The notes under the pieces: generated by a model
Told to the model about the DNA's origin: nothing
Database searches by the model: none
Seen by the model: the letters and a program-made list of their open reading frames with translations, nothing else
Source of the DNA: Rhizobacter terrae
GTDB lineage: Bacteria > Pseudomonadota > Gammaproteobacteria > Burkholderiales > Burkholderiaceae_C
Direction: 5' to 3'
DNA: 64,000 bases
NCBI RefSeq assembly: GCF_003852895.1
Contig: NZ_QUSW01000001.1
Location: 1,178,001 to 1,242,000, forward strand
Made by a program: the position numbers and the translations under genes
Shown: positions 9,447 to 19,550 of the stretch, in pieces
How the letters are laid out: each line of letters begins with the position of its first letter
How positions within the stretch are numbered: position 1 is the first letter of the stretch

Positions 9447-11315
9447 ATGTGCGGCATCGTCGGCGCGGTCAGCAAGAAGAACATCGTTCCCATCCTCATC
9501 GAAGGCCTGAAGCGCCTCGAGTACCGCGGCTATGACTCCTGCGGCGTGGCCGTCCACCAGGACGGCGAACTGCGCCGCGCCCGCAGCACCGCCCGCGTGG
9601 CCGAGCTGGACGTCAACATCGCCACCGACAAGGTGCAAGGCGGCACCGGCATCGCCCACACCCGCTGGGCCACCCACGGAGCGCCGGCAGTGCACAACGC
9701 CCACCCGCACTTCTCGCACGGCCCGAAGGCGCGCGAAGGCAGCGCCGGCCGCATCGCGCTCGTGCACAACGGCATCATCGAGAACCACGACGAGCTGCGT
9801 GCCGAGCTCATCGCCAAGGGCTACGCCTTCACCAGCCAGACCGACACCGAGGTCATCGCCCACCTGGTGGACCACCTGTACGACGGCGACCTCCTCGACG
9901 CCGTGCAGCGCGCCTGCCTGCACCTGAAGGGCGCCTACGCCATCGCCGTGTTCTGCCGTGACGAGCCCAACCGCGTGATCGGTGCCCGCGAAGGCTCGCC
10001 GCTGGTGCTGGGCATCGGCACCGGTGATCGCGCGGGCGACCACTTCCTGGCCTCTGACGCCATGGCCCTGGCCGGCGTGACTGACCAGATCGTCTACCTG
10101 GAAGAAGGCGACGTGGTGGACCTGCAGCTGGGCAAGGTGTGGATCACCCAGCGCAACGCCGAAGGCCGCTACGCCGCCGCGCAACGCGAAGTGCGCACCG
10201 TGCATGCGCACTCCGGCGCGGCCGAGCTGGGCCCCTACCGCCACTACATGCAGAAGGAAATCTTCGAGCAGCCCAAGGCCATTGCCGACACGCTGGACGC
10301 GGTGAACGGCATCTCGCCCGAGCTGTTCGGTGATGGGGCGTACAGCATTTTCAAGAACATCGACTCCGTGCTCATCCTCGCCTGCGGCACGAGCTACTAC
10401 TCGGGCTCCACTGCGAAGTACTGGCTGGAGAGCATCGCGAAGATCCCGACCAGCGTGGAGATTGCGAGCGAATACCGCTACCGCGACAGCGTGCCCAACC
10501 CGCGCACACTGGTCGTCACCATCAGCCAGAGCGGCGAGACGGCCGACACCATCGCCGCGCTCAAGCATGCGCGCTCGCTGGGCATGACCCACACGCTGAC
10601 GGTGTGCAACGTGTCCACCAGCGCGATGGTGCGCGAGTGCGAGCTGGCGTACATCACGCGGGCCGGGGTGGAGATCGGCGTGGCGTCGACCAAGGCGTTC
10701 ACAACGCAGCTCGTGGGCCTGTTCCTGCTGACGCTGGCACTGGCGCAGGTGCGTGGGCACCTGAGCGACGAGCAGGAGGCCGAGCACCTGAAGGCACTGC
10801 GCCACCTGCCGGTGGCGGTGCAGGCGGTGCTCGCGCTGGAGCCGCAGGTGATTGCGTGGAGCGAAGAGTTCGCGCGCAAGGAGAACGCGCTGTTCCTGGG
10901 GCGTGGGCTGCACTATCCGATCGCGCTGGAAGGGGCGCTGAAGCTCAAGGAGATCAGCTACATCCACGCGGAGGCCTACCCTGCGGGTGAGCTGAAGCAC
11001 GGGCCGCTGGCGCTGGTGACGGCGGCGATGCCGGTGGTGACGGTGGCGCCGAATGATGCGCTGCTGGAGAAGCTCAAGAGCAACCTGCAGGAAGTGCGTG
11101 CGCGCGGTGGTGAGCTGTTTGTGTTTGCGGATGGCGACTCACGCATCGAGAGCAGCGAAGGGCTGCATGTGATCCGGATGCCGGAGCACTATGGGGCGCT
11201 GTCGCCGATCTTGCATGTGGTGCCGCTGCAGTTGCTGGCTTATCACACGGCTTGTGCGCGGGGGACGGATGTGGATAAGCCAAGGAATTTGGCGAAGAGT
11301 GTGACGGTGGAGTGA
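9447..11315 (+). CDS. glmS: Glutamine--fructose-6-phosphate aminotransferase (isomerizing)
   Basis: GlmS makes glucosamine-6-phosphate from fructose-6-phosphate and glutamine, the first step of amino-sugar and peptidoglycan precursor synthesis. The 622-residue enzyme starts MCGIVGAV, so Cys2 becomes the N-terminal nucleophile of the class II glutaminase domain after Met removal. Two SIS sugar-isomerase domains follow (e.g. [22 protein letters not shown]), and it ends [15 protein letters not shown], the conserved tail. The open frame extends upstream to 9351, but only the ATG at 9447 gives the catalytic N-terminus. The 3' end of glmS is the classical Tn7 target; here it is followed directly by a defence island. 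Confidence 0.98.
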   Translation: MCGIVGAVSKKNIVPILIEGLKRLEYRGYDSCGVAVHQDGELRRARSTARVAELDVNIATDKVQGGTGIAHTRWATHGAPAVHNAHPHFSHGPKAREGSAGRIALVHNGIIENHDELRAELIAKGYAFTSQTDTEVIAHLVDHLYDGDLLDAVQRACLHLKGAYAIAVFCRDEPNRVIGAREGSPLVLGIGTGDRAGDHFLASDAMALAGVTDQIVYLEEGDVVDLQLGKVWITQRNAEGRYAAAQREVRTVHAHSGAAELGPYRHYMQKEIFEQPKAIADTLDAVNGISPELFGDGAYSIFKNIDSVLILACGTSYYSGSTAKYWLESIAKIPTSVEIASEYRYRDSVPNPRTLVVTISQSGETADTIAALKHARSLGMTHTLTVCNVSTSAMVRECELAYITRAGVEIGVASTKAFTTQLVGLFLLTLALAQVRGHLSDEQEAEHLKALRHLPVAVQAVLALEPQVIAWSEEFARKENALFLGRGLHYPIALEGALKLKEISYIHAEAYPAGELKHGPLALVTAAMPVVTVAPNDALLEKLKSNLQEVRARGGELFVFADGDSRIESSEGLHVIRMPEHYGALSPILHVVPLQLLAYHTACARGTDVDKPRNLAKSVTVE

Positions 11316-11327
11316 GCGTCAATCGAC

Positions 11328-11350
11328 AAGGGGCCGTTGGCCCCTTTTTT
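11328..11350 (+). terminator. Rho-independent terminator of glmS
   Basis: A hairpin with arms AAGGGGCC (11328-11335) and GGCCCCTT (11339-11346), a three-base loop and a run of T through 11350 lies 12 bases after the glmS stop. Confidence 0.88.
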
Positions 11351-11351
11351 C

Positions 11352-11670
11352 TTGGCTGCTTTCTCCACCCTGAATCACTTGGCGAATACGAGCCAAAAGC
11401 GCTCATCCTTTTCAGCAGGACGAACGATTCAGGCTGTGTGCTGACATTGGTGGAGGGTTCCGGCCAGTCTCCTTGAGCCAACAACTGCCATACCGCGTGT
11501 CGCCATTAAAGATTTCCTTCTCATGGTTGGGTTGTGGTGCGTTATTACGTTTCGTGCGCGTGGACCGGGGCGCCGCCGCAGGGCCGGGGGATGACCGACG
11601 GAGTTGGCCGCGCGAGCCGCAGTGAGATAGACTGCACAGAATTCTGTCATCACCTTCCCGGGAGCTAGCC
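11352..11670. other. Gene-poor stretch between glmS terminator and toxin-antitoxin pair
   Basis: About 320 bases hold no credible gene on either strand. No Tn7-like end repeats, tRNA or second insertion remnant was recognised by eye. Its right end carries the toxin-antitoxin promoter region, including the palindrome at 11636-11647. Confidence 0.6.
11636..11647. promoter_or_regulatory. Palindrome, likely toxin-antitoxin operator
   Basis: ACAGAATTCTGT is a perfect 12-base palindrome ending 23 bases before the antitoxin ATG. Phd/YefM antitoxins commonly bind such palindromes, with or without toxin, to repress their own operon. Assignment as operator is by position only. Confidence 0.5.
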
Positions 11671-11994
11671 ATGGGCTTTTCAGCCAGTGATGTGGTGCCA
11701 TTTACCCAGGCGCGCGCCAACCTCTCCGAACTCGCCGACCAAGCGAAGGCCGGTGCCGAGAAGATCATCACCAAGAACGGTGAGAGCTTTGTCGCCCTTA
11801 TCGACGCAGACCGGCTGGACTACTACCACCGGCTGGAACGCGAACGCATCCACCTGCTGTTGATCGACGATGCCAAGCGTGGATTGGCCGACGTCGAGGC
11901 CGGCCGTACCTACGGGGCGGATGCTGCCCTCGCCCAAATTCAACAGCGCCGAGCCAGCGCTACCACCGGCAAGGCTGCCAAGAAGCGTGGCTGA
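11671..11994 (+). CDS. Phd/YefM-type antitoxin
   Basis: The 107-residue protein has the Phd/YefM N-terminal DNA-binding fold (VVPFTQARANLSELADQAKA, residues 8-27, then IITKNGESFVALIDADRLD) and a longer C-terminal tail rich in Ala, Lys and Arg that would wrap the toxin. The last codons overlap the toxin gene by eight bases, the usual antitoxin-toxin order. It would neutralise the RelE/ParE-like toxin and repress the operon. The pair stands at the left edge of the defence island and leads straight into hsdR. Confidence 0.87.
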   Translation: MGFSASDVVPFTQARANLSELADQAKAGAEKIITKNGESFVALIDADRLDYYHRLERERIHLLLIDDAKRGLADVEAGRTYGADAALAQIQQRRASATTGKAAKKRG

Positions 11995-12373
11995 GCATGC
12001 CTACCGGGTCGAGCTGACGGCAAGCTTCCTGGAACGCCTGGACACCATCGAGGCGTTCTTGACGGAGGCGAATGCAGCCTTTGCTTTTGATGACCTGCTC
12101 GCCGAACTGCGCGCCACTGTGATCCCCAACCTGGCGCGGTTCTCTCGCATTGGCCGTCGCTACCTCGACAACCCACCGCAATCGGCAGAGGCACTGGCAC
12201 AACTGGCCACTCTGCCGGAAGGCTCGGCCAACGTCCTGCGCGAGTACCTGCATGGTGACTACCTGATTCTGTATGCGGCCGTGGAGGTCAATGCCACTGT
12301 GTACCTGCTGTCAATTCGGCACCATCGCCAGCTTTCGTTTGACTTTGCTCGGCATTGGCCGGCGTCAACCTGA
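11987..12373 (+). CDS. RelE/ParE-family toxin
   Basis: The product is 128 residues. The start is taken as GTG 11987, inside the antitoxin's end, because the upstream part of the open frame (from 11870) runs through the antitoxin gene and is not RelE-like. The compact alpha/beta pattern (YRVELTASFLERLDTIEAFL, LARFSRIGRRYLD, EYLHGDYLILYAAVE, VYLLSIRHHRQLSFDF) fits the RelE/ParE toxin fold. Members cleave ribosome-bound mRNA or poison gyrase; which applies cannot be decided here. hsdR begins 18 bases later, so the pair may be co-transcribed with the restriction operon. Confidence 0.82.
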   Translation: MAEHAYRVELTASFLERLDTIEAFLTEANAAFAFDDLLAELRATVIPNLARFSRIGRRYLDNPPQSAEALAQLATLPEGSANVLREYLHGDYLILYAAVEVNATVYLLSIRHHRQLSFDFARHWPAST

Positions 12374-12391
12374 CCGCAGGGGAGAAGCAAC

Positions 12392-15133
12392 TTGGCGACC
12401 CCGAATTCCAATGAGGCAACCACACGCGCTCAACTTGTTGACGCTCAGTTGGCGCACGCCGGTTGGAACAAGTCGCGGCGAAGCCTGATCGAAGAATTCG
12501 TTCTGTCGGCACAGGAAAATGAGGCGGGCTACAACGCCCAGCAGTTCGCGGACTACGTGCTACTTGGTAGCGACGGAAAGCCGCTAGCCGTGGTTGAAGC
12601 GAAGCGCACGTCGCGGGACGAGCTGGCAGGTAAGCGGCAGGCTGCAGACTATGCCGACGTCCTCAGAGCGAAGTTCGGCCAAGACCCATTCATCTTCCTC
12701 ACGAATGGCAACGAGATCCAATTCTGGGATCGTGAGCGCTACGCGCCTAGAAAGGTTTCAGGCTTCTACACGCGAGACGACCTGGAGCGCCTGCATCACC
12801 AGCGCCAGTTCGCGCAACCGCTACAAGGCGTCGCGATCAATGCGGACATCGCTGGCCGCGACTATCAAAACGAGGCCATTCGGCGAGTCACCGAGGGTGT
12901 TGACGCGGCCAAGCGCAAGTTTCTTCTCGTGATGGCGACTGGCACGGGCAAGACGCGGACGACTATCGCTCTGGTCGACACTTTGCTGCGCGCCAAACGC
13001 GTGCAGCGCGTGCTGTTCTTGGCCGACCGGCGCGAACTGGTGCGACAGGCAATGTCGGAGTTCAAGTCTCACCTGCCAAACGAAAGCCTGGCCCGCATCG
13101 AGGCTGGCGAGACCTCGGGCGCTCGCATTCAGTTCTCCGCCTACCCCAGCATGATGCAGGTGTACTCGCGCCTGTCGGTGGGCTACTACGACCTGATCGT
13201 CGCAGACGAAAGTCACCGATCCATCTACCAGCGCTACAAGGCCGTCTTTGACCACTTCGATGCGATTCAGCTTGGCCTGACTGCCACGCCAACCGACTAC
13301 ATCGACCACAACACCTTTGAATTGTTCGACTGCGGCGACGGCGCTCCCAGCTACTACTACAGCTACGAACAAGCCATCGCCGACCAGAACCTGGTGAACT
13401 ACCGCGTGCTGGACGCGCAGACCAATTTCCAATTGAAGGGCATTCAAGGGGATGCCCTTCCGCAGCCACTACAGCAAATGGCGCGCGACCAGGGCGTGGA
13501 GGTCGATGAACTCAACTTCGATGGCACTGACATCGAGAAGTGCGTCATCAACCAGGGCACTAACGACGCCATGGTGCGGGAGTTCATGGACAAGAGCCGC
13601 AAAGACGTTCGCGGGTTACCTCACAAGTCGATCATCTTTGCTGTTAGCCATGCTCACGCCAAGCGGCTGTACGAGAGCTTCAACCGCCTGTACCCGGAGC
13701 TGCAACGCCAAGGTATGGCCGAGATCATCGACAGCCATATGGAGCGTGCCGATGCCACCCTGGATGACTTCAAGTTTCGAACCATGCCGCGCGTGGCCAT
13801 CTCGGTGGACATGCTCGATACCGGTGTTGACGTGCCTGCCATTCAGAACCTGGTGTTCGCCAAGCCTGTGTTCAGCAAGGTCAAGTTCTGGCAGATGATT
13901 GGTCGCGGCACGCGACTTCATATCGACAAGTCAACGGGTGAGATCAAGAAGGACTTCTTGATCATCGACCACTGGAAGAACTTCGCCTACTTCAAGCTCA
14001 AGCCTGACGGTGAGATCGAGCACCCCAGCGAGCCCTTGCCAGTGCGCCTTTTTCGATTGCGGCTGGAGGTGTGGCAGTTGCTCTACGGCCAGGAGCCAGG
14101 TGCGCAAGGCACGCGCGACGCCATTGCAGTCCTGCAGGCCATGCTGCTGGCCTTGCCACGCCAAAGTGTCAACGTACGGCCACATTGGGACGAGCTAGAT
14201 GCACTGGCCCGGCAGTGGCCGGCGCCCGACCCCAGCACGCTCGAACACCTCTCAAAGACGATCGCACCACTGATGCGCCTTGCGCCTTTAGCAGGTCTGG
14301 ACGAATTGCAGTTCCGCATCTGGTGCGAGCGGCTCACCGTGGGCTGGCTCAAGGGCAATGCCGACGACCAAGTCACTGTGCGCGAGCGCATCCAGGGCGC
14401 CGTGGCCAGCCTTGCCGACAACATCCCCGAGGTGCAAGACGCGGCTGAGCAACGCGCCTGGGTGCAGTCGGTCGGATTCTGGCAACACCTGGACATGGTC
14501 CGCCTTGCCACGTTGCAGGCGGTGTTCGCGCCACTGATGCGTTACCGAACCAGTGCCCCAGGTCACACGGTGGAAATCAATCTCCCCGACAGCATCACCC
14601 AGCGCAGTTGGATCATTTACGGCCCCACCGGCGAAGGCGCCTTTGCCGAAAGCTACCGCCAGCAGGTGGAAGCCCTTGTTCGCCGCCTCGCTGACAAACT
14701 GCCCGAATTGGCCGAGCTCAAGGGCGGCAAAGCCCTGAGCGACGAAGAGCTGGAGCGCATCAGCTCCGCGCTGAACCAGGCCGACCTCTTCGTCACCGAA
14801 GAGACTTTGCGCAAAGCCTTCGAAGCGCGAGCTGCATCGCTGGCCGACTTTCTGCGCCACATGTTGTGCGAGGGTGTGCATCTGCCCAACCGCGAAGAGC
14901 GCATCAACGCCGCGTTTGATGCCTTCATTGCCAGCCACGGATACCTCCGTGCCAACCAGCTCAACTTCTTGCGTGCTGTAAAGGCCGCAGTGCAAAGCCG
15001 CGGCCGCATCACCCTCGCAGCGCTCAACGAGCCACCACTGTCGCGAGTGGGCCGCGTGGAATCGTTGTTCCCGCCGCAAGACATCAACGAACTCATTGCC
15101 TTGGCCGACCAGCTGATGGACGAGGCCGCCTGA
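12392..15133 (+). CDS. hsdR: Type I restriction enzyme R subunit (HsdR)
   Basis: HsdR is the translocase and nuclease subunit of a type I restriction-modification complex. The 913-residue protein starts at TTG 12392 behind a GGGGAGAAG ribosome-binding site. The N-terminal nuclease domain shows VVEAKRT (Glu69-x-Lys71) of the PD-(D/E)xK type. The superfamily 2 motor follows with Walker A ATGTGKT at residues 182-188, DESH at 272-275, GLTATP and the QMIGRGTRL motif VI. The C-terminal part (about residues 770-905) resembles the EcoEI R C-terminal domain. hsdM follows 20 bases later. Confidence 0.95.
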   Translation: MATPNSNEATTRAQLVDAQLAHAGWNKSRRSLIEEFVLSAQENEAGYNAQQFADYVLLGSDGKPLAVVEAKRTSRDELAGKRQAADYADVLRAKFGQDPFIFLTNGNEIQFWDRERYAPRKVSGFYTRDDLERLHHQRQFAQPLQGVAINADIAGRDYQNEAIRRVTEGVDAAKRKFLLVMATGTGKTRTTIALVDTLLRAKRVQRVLFLADRRELVRQAMSEFKSHLPNESLARIEAGETSGARIQFSAYPSMMQVYSRLSVGYYDLIVADESHRSIYQRYKAVFDHFDAIQLGLTATPTDYIDHNTFELFDCGDGAPSYYYSYEQAIADQNLVNYRVLDAQTNFQLKGIQGDALPQPLQQMARDQGVEVDELNFDGTDIEKCVINQGTNDAMVREFMDKSRKDVRGLPHKSIIFAVSHAHAKRLYESFNRLYPELQRQGMAEIIDSHMERADATLDDFKFRTMPRVAISVDMLDTGVDVPAIQNLVFAKPVFSKVKFWQMIGRGTRLHIDKSTGEIKKDFLIIDHWKNFAYFKLKPDGEIEHPSEPLPVRLFRLRLEVWQLLYGQEPGAQGTRDAIAVLQAMLLALPRQSVNVRPHWDELDALARQWPAPDPSTLEHLSKTIAPLMRLAPLAGLDELQFRIWCERLTVGWLKGNADDQVTVRERIQGAVASLADNIPEVQDAAEQRAWVQSVGFWQHLDMVRLATLQAVFAPLMRYRTSAPGHTVEINLPDSITQRSWIIYGPTGEGAFAESYRQQVEALVRRLADKLPELAELKGGKALSDEELERISSALNQADLFVTEETLRKAFEARAASLADFLRHMLCEGVHLPNREERINAAFDAFIASHGYLRANQLNFLRAVKAAVQSRGRITLAALNEPPLSRVGRVESLFPPQDINELIALADQLMDEAA

Positions 15134-15153
15134 TCCCTCAAGGACAAACCTTA

Positions 15154-17613
15154 ATGCTTGCTCCGCACATCAAGAAAAAAGTTGACGAACTCTGGAATCG
15201 CTTCTGGGCCGCAGGCCTTACCAACCCTTTGGTGGCCGTGGAGCAGATCACCTACCTGCTGTTTCTTAAGCGCTTGGAGGACATTGACCTCAAGCGCCAA
15301 CAGCGCGGGTTTCCGTCGATCTACGCAGGGTCCGAGTCATGCAAGTGGAGCTACATCCGCCAGGAAAAGACCAATCCCGGCCACCTGATCGATGTGGTGT
15401 TCCCGTGGCTGCGCGAGCTCGACAAGCACTTCACCACTGCCAGCGCAGACGGCACCGAGCTGGCCAGCCTCAACAACCGCATGGCCGATGCCTACTTTCA
15501 GCTCGACCCCAACAAAGGTAAGGTTCTGAGCGACGCCATCGACGCCATCGACCAGCTATTTGCTCGCGCCGGTGACGGCAACGCCGCCCAGGACATCATG
15601 GGTGACACCTTCGAGTATCTGCTCAGTGAGGTGGCCACCGCTGGTAAGAACGGGCAGTTCCGCACGCCGCGCCATTTGATCCGGTTCATGGTCGAATTGC
15701 TCGACCCCGAGCCCGGCCAGCGTGTGATCGACCCCGCGGCCGGCACGGGCGGCTTTCTGTTCAGCACGCAGCAGCACCTGATGCGCAAGTACTCTGCGCA
15801 AGAGAACGTGGTGCTTGAATGGGACGGCACGCCGCACCGCACCGATGGTGCCGCAGCCACGCCCGAGCAGTACGCCGCCATCCATAACGGCGCCAACTTC
15901 GTCGGCCTGGACAACGACCGCACCATGGCGCGCATCGGCTGGATGAACCTGGTGCTGCATGACGTGACCGACCCGCATCTGTTGCAGGGCGACTCGCTCA
16001 GCAAGCGCGAAGGCAAGGGCCAACTCAAGCAACTGCTGGAATCTGAAACCTACGACTTCGTACTGGCCAACCCACCCTTCACTGGCACGGTGGACAGTGG
16101 GGACCTCGAGCCTGACTCCTTGCTGTTCCCGCGCGTAGGCGGTGGTGGCAAGAAGAAGGATGACAGCATTACTAACAAGAGCGAGCTGCTCTTCCTGTGG
16201 TTGATGCTCGATCTGCTGCGCGTGGGTGGCCGTTGCGCGGTGATCATTCCGGAGGGGGTGCTGTTCGGCAATACCGATGCCCACGCCCGCTTGCGCCGCG
16301 AGCTGCTGACCGAGCACGTGGTCGAGGGTGTTATCTCGCTGCCTGGTGGCGTTTTCCAACCCTACACCGGCGTGAAGACTTCGGTTCTCATCTTCCGCAA
16401 GGAAACCCGGCGTGACGAACGGCCGACATCCACCTGCCGCGCGGCTCCGCGCACAGAGCATGTCTGGTTCTACGAGGTGGAGGAAGACGGGTACTCGAAA
16501 GATGCCAAGCGCAATGCTCGACCTGGCCAGCAGAACGACCTGTGGGATGCACTGGAGAAGTTCAAAGCCTGGCTCGCGCACGGCCGCACAGGCGCGCAGC
16601 ACAACGAAAAGGTGCTGCTTCAACCCCGCTTTCGCGTCGAGCGCTGGCGCCAAGCGCTGCTGCGTGACACTGCCGACCAACTCACGCCGGCCGGAGAGGC
16701 TTTCGCGGCCTTGCCTGACACCAGCATGTGGGACGGCCAAGTCTGGGGCATCCATGAGCTGTTTCCCGAACTGCCTGCCGACCCCAAGGCCGCAGAAGCA
16801 CAAGTGCGCAATGCCGCGAGCCAGCAGTTGTACGACTTGGCGGTCAAGTACTTCGCGGCCCCCACGCGGCCCATCTGGGAGCAATGGCGCACAGCAGGCA
16901 CGAGCGAAAAACCCATGAACGCCGAACTCGCTATGGCCGACTGGCAAAAGGCTATCAGGGTGCCCCAGCAAGACTTCAACCGGGCGGCCAAGGAGGTTCA
17001 CCGCTTGTTTGATGCTGAGGATGGCCCTGCCTTGCCGTTGTGGAAAGACCTGGTGAGGGACGCTATGAAGGCCGGCCTGTCATTCCATGAGACCGCCGTC
17101 AAGCAGGCACCCGTTGTGCAGTTCAGTCAACAGGCGCCCGTGGCTGACCTCAAGGCCGCGCTTGAAGCCATTGCCCGTGAGGTGGCCAAGCTTGACGGCT
17201 TCGACGTGACGCTGCGCAGCCTGGCCGTTGACCAGGCGACGGAACTCAAAGCGGCCAAACACTGGGTGGTGCCGGTGCGCACCTGGGTCCGCAACAACGA
17301 TTGGCGCGGCGACGATGGCACGCTCGTCGGATCGCACGATGCTGACGGCCTGGTGCGTCACGCCTATGTGCAGGCCATGCTGGCTGAGGGTCTGTACGAC
17401 GACAAGGGCTCGCTCAAGGACGGTTTGCTCGATCCCGACTGCATCGAGGCTCGCGAGTGGAACCTGTCTGCCGGGCAGTACAAGCCCTTCGACTTCACTC
17501 AGCTGAAGAGCGACAAGAGCGTTGCTGAGCTGATCGGTGTACTCAAGGCTACTGAGCAGGACATCATCAAGGGACTCGACAAGCTGCTGGCGATGGTGGA
17601 GGGGCAGGAATGA
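15154..17613 (+). CDS. hsdM: Type I restriction-modification methyltransferase subunit (HsdM), long form
   Basis: HsdM transfers a methyl group to adenine in the recognition site. The 819-residue protein has the N-terminal HsdM helical domain (residues about 5-130), SAM-binding motif I DPAAGTGG at 193-200 and the N6-adenine catalytic motif NPPF at 306-309. Typical HsdM proteins are about 500-550 residues; here some 250-300 further residues follow (after about residue 520), mostly helical and charged, ending in a segment likely to contact HsdS or HsdR. Its stop overlaps hsdS by ATGA at 17610. Confidence 0.94.
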   Translation: MLAPHIKKKVDELWNRFWAAGLTNPLVAVEQITYLLFLKRLEDIDLKRQQRGFPSIYAGSESCKWSYIRQEKTNPGHLIDVVFPWLRELDKHFTTASADGTELASLNNRMADAYFQLDPNKGKVLSDAIDAIDQLFARAGDGNAAQDIMGDTFEYLLSEVATAGKNGQFRTPRHLIRFMVELLDPEPGQRVIDPAAGTGGFLFSTQQHLMRKYSAQENVVLEWDGTPHRTDGAAATPEQYAAIHNGANFVGLDNDRTMARIGWMNLVLHDVTDPHLLQGDSLSKREGKGQLKQLLESETYDFVLANPPFTGTVDSGDLEPDSLLFPRVGGGGKKKDDSITNKSELLFLWLMLDLLRVGGRCAVIIPEGVLFGNTDAHARLRRELLTEHVVEGVISLPGGVFQPYTGVKTSVLIFRKETRRDERPTSTCRAAPRTEHVWFYEVEEDGYSKDAKRNARPGQQNDLWDALEKFKAWLAHGRTGAQHNEKVLLQPRFRVERWRQALLRDTADQLTPAGEAFAALPDTSMWDGQVWGIHELFPELPADPKAAEAQVRNAASQQLYDLAVKYFAAPTRPIWEQWRTAGTSEKPMNAELAMADWQKAIRVPQQDFNRAAKEVHRLFDAEDGPALPLWKDLVRDAMKAGLSFHETAVKQAPVVQFSQQAPVADLKAALEAIAREVAKLDGFDVTLRSLAVDQATELKAAKHWVVPVRTWVRNNDWRGDDGTLVGSHDADGLVRHAYVQAMLAEGLYDDKGSLKDGLLDPDCIEAREWNLSAGQYKPFDFTQLKSDKSVAELIGVLKATEQDIIKGLDKLLAMVEGQE

Positions 17614-19550
17614 GGCTGCCAGCGACGTGGGCAGAAGTACGGCTCACTGATGTTTGCGAACTGAACCCTCGGCTGTTGGCCGAGATTCGGCCTAGTGACG
17701 ATTTGCCGGTGACCTTTGTGCCGATGTCCGCCGTGAACGAATCTGCGGGGGTCATCGACAAACCAGAGGAGCGTACGTTTGGCGAAGTCGCGAGGGGCTA
17801 TACAAGCTTTCGTGAACGCGATGTACTGTTTGCAAAGGTCACGCCTTGCATGGAGAACGGAAAGGCTGCGATTGTTGGTCAGCTAGTAAATGGGCTTGGG
17901 TTTGGATCTACCGAATTCCATGTTCTGCGCCCCACGCCGGCTGTACTACCCGAGTTTGTTTTCAGCTTCGTTCGTCAGCAAGCCTTTCGTGATCGAGCCG
18001 CCTCTGCGTTTGTCGGTACAGGCGGTCTACAAAGAGTTCCCCCTGACTTCTTGGCTCGGGTCAAGATCCCACTCCCGACCCTTCCCGAGCAACAGCGCAT
18101 CGTCGATGTTTTGCAACAGGCGAAAGTGGTAGCGAAGGCCAAGCAGTCGATCAGCGAACAGATTGATCAACTGGTTAGAACCGCCTACTGGGAACACTTT
18201 GGCGCGTGGTACACCACTGACGGCCTGATCGACCCAGTGCGGATCAGCGACTGCATTGCAGACTCGCAGTACGGCATTTCCGAAGCGATGGAGGAGCACG
18301 GCACGCATGCAGTGCTGCGCATGAACAGTATCACCAGCAGTGGTTGGCTGGACTTGTCTGAACTGAAGTACGCCAGCTTGTCCGCCAAGGACATCGCATC
18401 GACTGAATTGCAGGATGGTGACCTGCTGTTCAATCGAACCAACTCGAAAGAGTTGGTTGGCAAGTGCGCAGTGTGGCGCCCAGTTGCTGGCGCATTCAGC
18501 TTCGCGTCCTACCTGATTCGGCTGCGCTTGAAGAGCGAGATGCTGCCTGAGTACTTGTGGGCCACATTGAACAGCGCCTACGGCAAGTACCGGCTCGCAA
18601 ATTCAGCCAAGCAGGCGGTCAGTATGGCCAACGTGAGTCCGACTGACCTGGGTCGGATCACAGTCCCGCTGCCACCGTTGGCCATCCAGGATGCGTTTGC
18701 GAAGTTTGTGCGCACCGTCGAAGCGCTGCGATCACAGATGCTCAGCAAGCTAGATGCTTTTGCTGAACTGCAGACAATAGTAAGCCAACAGGCGTTGATC
18801 GGTGAGCTGACACCCACGTGGCGCGACGATCACGCCAACGAGATCGCGAAGGCCGTGCAGACCCGCGACACGCTACTTCGCGAGCGGGGCGCCATGATCG
18901 ATCCTAGCGCCACCATCACTGCCACGCCGTCCGCCCAGGCTGAAATGACTGTACGGCCCGCCCGCCATTGGCTGCTGGGCCAACTGAGTGCGTTTCAGCG
19001 CCAAGTGTTGACTGCCTTCACCGTGTACTGCCAATCGAGCGGCGAACCCCTGCTGGTCGAAGACCCAGACGTGTTTGCGCGCTTCTGCGACGACACGACA
19101 GTGACCGAGCAGCTGCAAGTTTTTGGTACCTCGCACGGCAACCGTATCCGCCGCACACTCAGCCAACTGGCTGCCCTGGGGTTGATCGCAAAAGTCGCCT
19201 TACCCAAGGTCGACCCGGAAAGCGGCGAGCGCGACTACCTCAAAGCCTTTCGTCCGCTGCGGAACGACGAGTTCACGCGCTTGGCCGACGTGCAGAGTCT
19301 GCGCAAGGCCTTATCGGCTGATGACGATCATGGGCACTACCACTTTCAAGCGCAGTTGGACTATGAAACCTCGCAGCGCGCCGGCGCGGGCAGCATGTTT
19401 CAAGTCATTTCGATTGAAGATGACGAAGGCAAGGACTTCACCCATCTGGTGGACCAAAGCCGGCGCTACGCCTCACTCGATGATCTGAAAGTTGACCTTG
19501 CCAGTGCCCTCAAGGTGGCGGCGAAGCAAATTGAGTTGGAGGAGAAGTAA
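17610..19550 (+). CDS. hsdS: Type I restriction specificity subunit (HsdS) with C-terminal extension
   Basis: HsdS recognises the split DNA target and bridges two HsdM. The first half-site region covers about residues 1-190 and ends in a helix after PLPTLPEQQRIVDVLQQAK; the second covers about 200-400, ending PLPPLAIQDAF and a coiled helix. Usual HsdS proteins stop near residue 400-450. Here about 200 extra residues follow (from around residue 445), with a winged-helix-like stretch (RIRRTLSQLAALGLIAKVAL) and an acidic end. The local base composition is less GC-rich than the flanks, in keeping with horizontal transfer. The stop overlaps the ATPase start (TAATG). Confidence 0.92.
   Translation: MRLPATWAEVRLTDVCELNPRLLAEIRPSDDLPVTFVPMSAVNESAGVIDKPEERTFGEVARGYTSFRERDVLFAKVTPCMENGKAAIVGQLVNGLGFGSTEFHVLRPTPAVLPEFVFSFVRQQAFRDRAASAFVGTGGLQRVPPDFLARVKIPLPTLPEQQRIVDVLQQAKVVAKAKQSISEQIDQLVRTAYWEHFGAWYTTDGLIDPVRISDCIADSQYGISEAMEEHGTHAVLRMNSITSSGWLDLSELKYASLSAKDIASTELQDGDLLFNRTNSKELVGKCAVWRPVAGAFSFASYLIRLRLKSEMLPEYLWATLNSAYGKYRLANSAKQAVSMANVSPTDLGRITVPLPPLAIQDAFAKFVRTVEALRSQMLSKLDAFAELQTIVSQQALIGELTPTWRDDHANEIAKAVQTRDTLLRERGAMIDPSATITATPSAQAEMTVRPARHWLLGQLSAFQRQVLTAFTVYCQSSGEPLLVEDPDVFARFCDDTTVTEQLQVFGTSHGNRIRRTLSQLAALGLIAKVALPKVDPESGERDYLKAFRPLRNDEFTRLADVQSLRKALSADDDHGHYHFQAQLDYETSQRAGAGSMFQVISIEDDEGKDFTHLVDQSRRYASLDDLKVDLASALKVAAKQIELEEK

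Noticed and set aside
9375-11000. 541-codon open frame on the minus strand
   Set aside because: Antisense of glmS; low-complexity His/Val/Ala sequence without domains.
11350-11670. Tn7-type transposon end downstream of glmS
   Set aside because: No TGT-starting end repeats, TnsB-site series or tns genes could be seen.
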